Below, piece by piece: positions 5,544-6,829 of a DNA stretch of 6,829 nucleotides. The number at the start of each line of letters is the position of its first letter. Positions within the stretch are counted from its first letter, which is position 1. The stretch lies in contig PLNO01000177.1 of NCBI GenBank assembly GCA_003141795.1, positions 521 through 7,349 of the forward strand, in the 5' to 3' direction. The translations under genes were made by a program, and so were the position numbers. The DNA comes from Spirochaetaceae bacterium. GTDB lineage: Bacteria; Spirochaetota; Spirochaetia; SZUA-6; Fen-1364. Below the pieces are notes generated by a model, which was not told the origin of the DNA, ran no database searches, and saw nothing but the letters and a program-made list of their open reading frames with translations.

Positions 5544-6824
5544 GTGAGAGCTCACCTTCTATTTATGACGATTCTCGGTGTGCTCCTCTCGACTGCCTGT
5601 CCAGCGCAGTCCCGCTACGTGGACAGCCTGGCTGCGGTCGGAAAAGTGGCAATACCGATGGCAGAGGCGCGTACACTCGAGACCGAGATCGGCCAGCTCC
5701 TCATCGTCAACGTCGACGGGTTCGGCTGGTCGGGCCCCCGTGCCGTGAGCCCGGGGTACGAGTCACTCGTGCACGACCTGCAGATCGGCGGCGTCATTCC
5801 CCATTACGGGAGCATGAGCTATGAGAGGATCCGCGCCGCCAACCGGTCGCTCGCCACACTGACGGAGCTGCCGCTCCTCATAGCCGCGGACATCGTGAAG
5901 CTCAAGGGCTCATCGACGACAGGATCGTTCGGCGACGGCTATGTCGGCGGGTTCCTGGGCCGGTTCAAGGGGCTCCCCGATCCCGAGCTCCGGACCCTGG
6001 CTGAGCTCGACGCGTTCACCTTTGCCGCCCTCGGCATCAATGTCGCGCTGGGGCCGACGGTGGACACGAGCACGGGAGACCCGCGGACGGTGGACCGGGC
6101 GCGCATCGTTATTGCGGAGCAGCGTGCCTTCGGCCTGCAACCGGTGATCAAGCACTTCCCGTTCCTCCCCGTGGCCGCGAACCTCCACCGCGAATCCCCC
6201 GATACACGTATCCCGCCGTCCGATGCCGAGAAGCGATTCGGCGCCTTTCGGGAGCTCTCGGCAGACGCGGACATCCTCATGACGACGCATCTGTACGATT
6301 CCCTCGTCGACACATCGCTCGTCACGTTCTCCCCCATCTGGAATGCGCTGCTCCGGGAGAAGACCGGTTTCAACGGGCTGCTCATGTCCGACGGACTTTT
6401 CATGTTGAAGCACTACACCGACAGGCGTGCGTTCGCCGACGGCCCCGCAGGCGCGGAGGTGGCGAAGATCGACGAGACCGCCCTGTGGGCGTTGCGCGCC
6501 CTGCTTGCCGGTCACGACATGGTGATCGCCGAGGGTTCCGCGGCGCAGACCACGCGCATCTTCCAGGGCCTCCTCACGGTGGCATGCGGAAACACCCCGT
6601 TGGCCCGGCAGCTTCGCGGCCGGATAAACGAATCCCATGCGCGGATTGCCTCGTGGAAGCACGCAAACGAGGCAACGCTGCGCCGAACCATCGATGTCCC
6701 GAAGACGGGAATCGATGCCGTGCTGCGGCTCCTCCCCGCAGATGGAAAGCCGCTCGGCGGGTTTCACTTCGATGCGGCCCAGCTCGACCGCCTCCGTCCC
6801 CTCGTCGACTCGGCCCGAGAGTAG
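5544..6824 (+). CDS. Secreted GH3-like protein (beta-N-acetylhexosaminidase fold) with altered active site
   Basis: A 426-residue protein from GTG 5544. That start is chosen because GGAAG lies about five bases upstream and because it creates a signal peptide: short basic start (MRAH), hydrophobic LLFMTILGVLLS, then TACPAQS. Cys19 could be a loose lipobox cysteine, or cleavage could follow ACPA. ATG 5565 is an alternative without a ribosome site. The open frame extends upstream to 5313 but would overlap tetR. Matches to NagZ-type GH3 barrels are EIGQLLIVNVDGFG (48-61), GGVIPHYGS (82-90), LLIAADI (111-117), GINVALGPTVD (164-174), VIKHFP (201-206), ADILMTTHL (242-250) and TGFNGLLMSDGLFM (274-287). 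The putative nucleophile Asp283 and a candidate acid/base His215 are kept. EGG after AADI, the GHG after KHFP and part of the helix before it are missing. About 110 residues follow the barrel. It diverges from the tetR operon. GH3 fold is well supported; activity is uncertain. Confidence 0.85.
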   Translation: MRAHLLFMTILGVLLSTACPAQSRYVDSLAAVGKVAIPMAEARTLETEIGQLLIVNVDGFGWSGPRAVSPGYESLVHDLQIGGVIPHYGSMSYERIRAANRSLATLTELPLLIAADIVKLKGSSTTGSFGDGYVGGFLGRFKGLPDPELRTLAELDAFTFAALGINVALGPTVDTSTGDPRTVDRARIVIAEQRAFGLQPVIKHFPFLPVAANLHRESPDTRIPPSDAEKRFGAFRELSADADILMTTHLYDSLVDTSLVTFSPIWNALLREKTGFNGLLMSDGLFMLKHYTDRRAFADGPAGAEVAKIDETALWALRALLAGHDMVIAEGSAAQTTRIFQGLLTVACGNTPLARQLRGRINESHARIASWKHANEATLRRTIDVPKTGIDAVLRLLPADGKPLGGFHFDAAQLDRLRPLVDSARE

Positions 6825-6829
6825 CTGTG

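Noticed and set aside
5910..6767. 285-codon minus-strand frame opposite the GH3-like gene
   Set aside because: It is Arg- and Gly-rich with no motif; the plus-strand frame carries the GH3 signatures.
1..6829. Archaeal origin, CRISPR repeats, tRNA/rRNA genes, transposons or attachment sites
   Set aside because: The sigma70-like promoters and ribosome sites point to bacteria, and I saw no regularly spaced repeats, RNA-gene signatures, transposase motifs or terminal repeats.

Overview
This is a GC-rich bacterial chromosomal window carrying eight protein-coding genes packed with little spacing. Bacterial origin is supported by three sigma70-type promoters (one with a perfect TTGACA and a 17-bp spacer), by GGAGG-type ribosome binding sites, and by a TetR repressor. 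I see no mobile element, CRISPR array, tRNA or rRNA. The phylum cannot be fixed from the sequence. The mix of a cysteine-rich PAS kinase, a TetR-controlled ABC exporter and a secreted GH3-like protein would fit a free-living spirochaete or another GC-rich, anaerobe-type lineage, but this is a weak lean.

Layout: (1) Positions 1-809, minus strand: a two-gene unit with a small two-helix membrane protein followed by a YgiD/DODA-type extradiol dioxygenase whose C-terminus runs off the left edge. (2) Positions 810-885: a short divergent control region in which the same bases form a plus-strand TATAAT and a minus-strand TATACT. (3) Positions 886-2034, plus strand: a stand-alone PAS-histidine kinase with a cysteine cluster. 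(4) Positions 2046-2077: a strong hairpin between convergent genes. (5) Positions 2049-3029, minus strand: an extended-SDR NAD(P)-dependent reductase/epimerase with its own promoter and a palindrome at the predicted start of transcription. (6) Positions 3109-5419, minus strand: a tetR - ABC ATPase - ABC-2 permease operon whose genes overlap by ATGA at both junctions. (7) Positions 5420-5543: an AT-rich island holding the tetR promoter buried in a large interrupted palindrome. (8) Positions 5544-6824, plus strand: a secreted GH3-like protein lacking several of the family's signature residues.

How it fits together: the clearest functional unit is the self-repressed TetR/ABC exporter. The TetR presumably binds the palindrome over its own -10 box and may also control the divergent GH3-like gene. 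The SDR gene lies downstream on the same strand and could be reached by read-through, but it also has a near-consensus promoter. The kinase has no partner response regulator in the window. It shares a symmetric -10 element with the membrane protein/dioxygenase unit, so the two may be transcribed together or in competition.

I did not find a clearly new multi-gene system. The items most worth a second look are the degenerate active site of the GH3-like protein, the TetR operator and promoter architecture, the symmetric bidirectional -10, and the cysteine cluster with altered ATP-binding box in the kinase.
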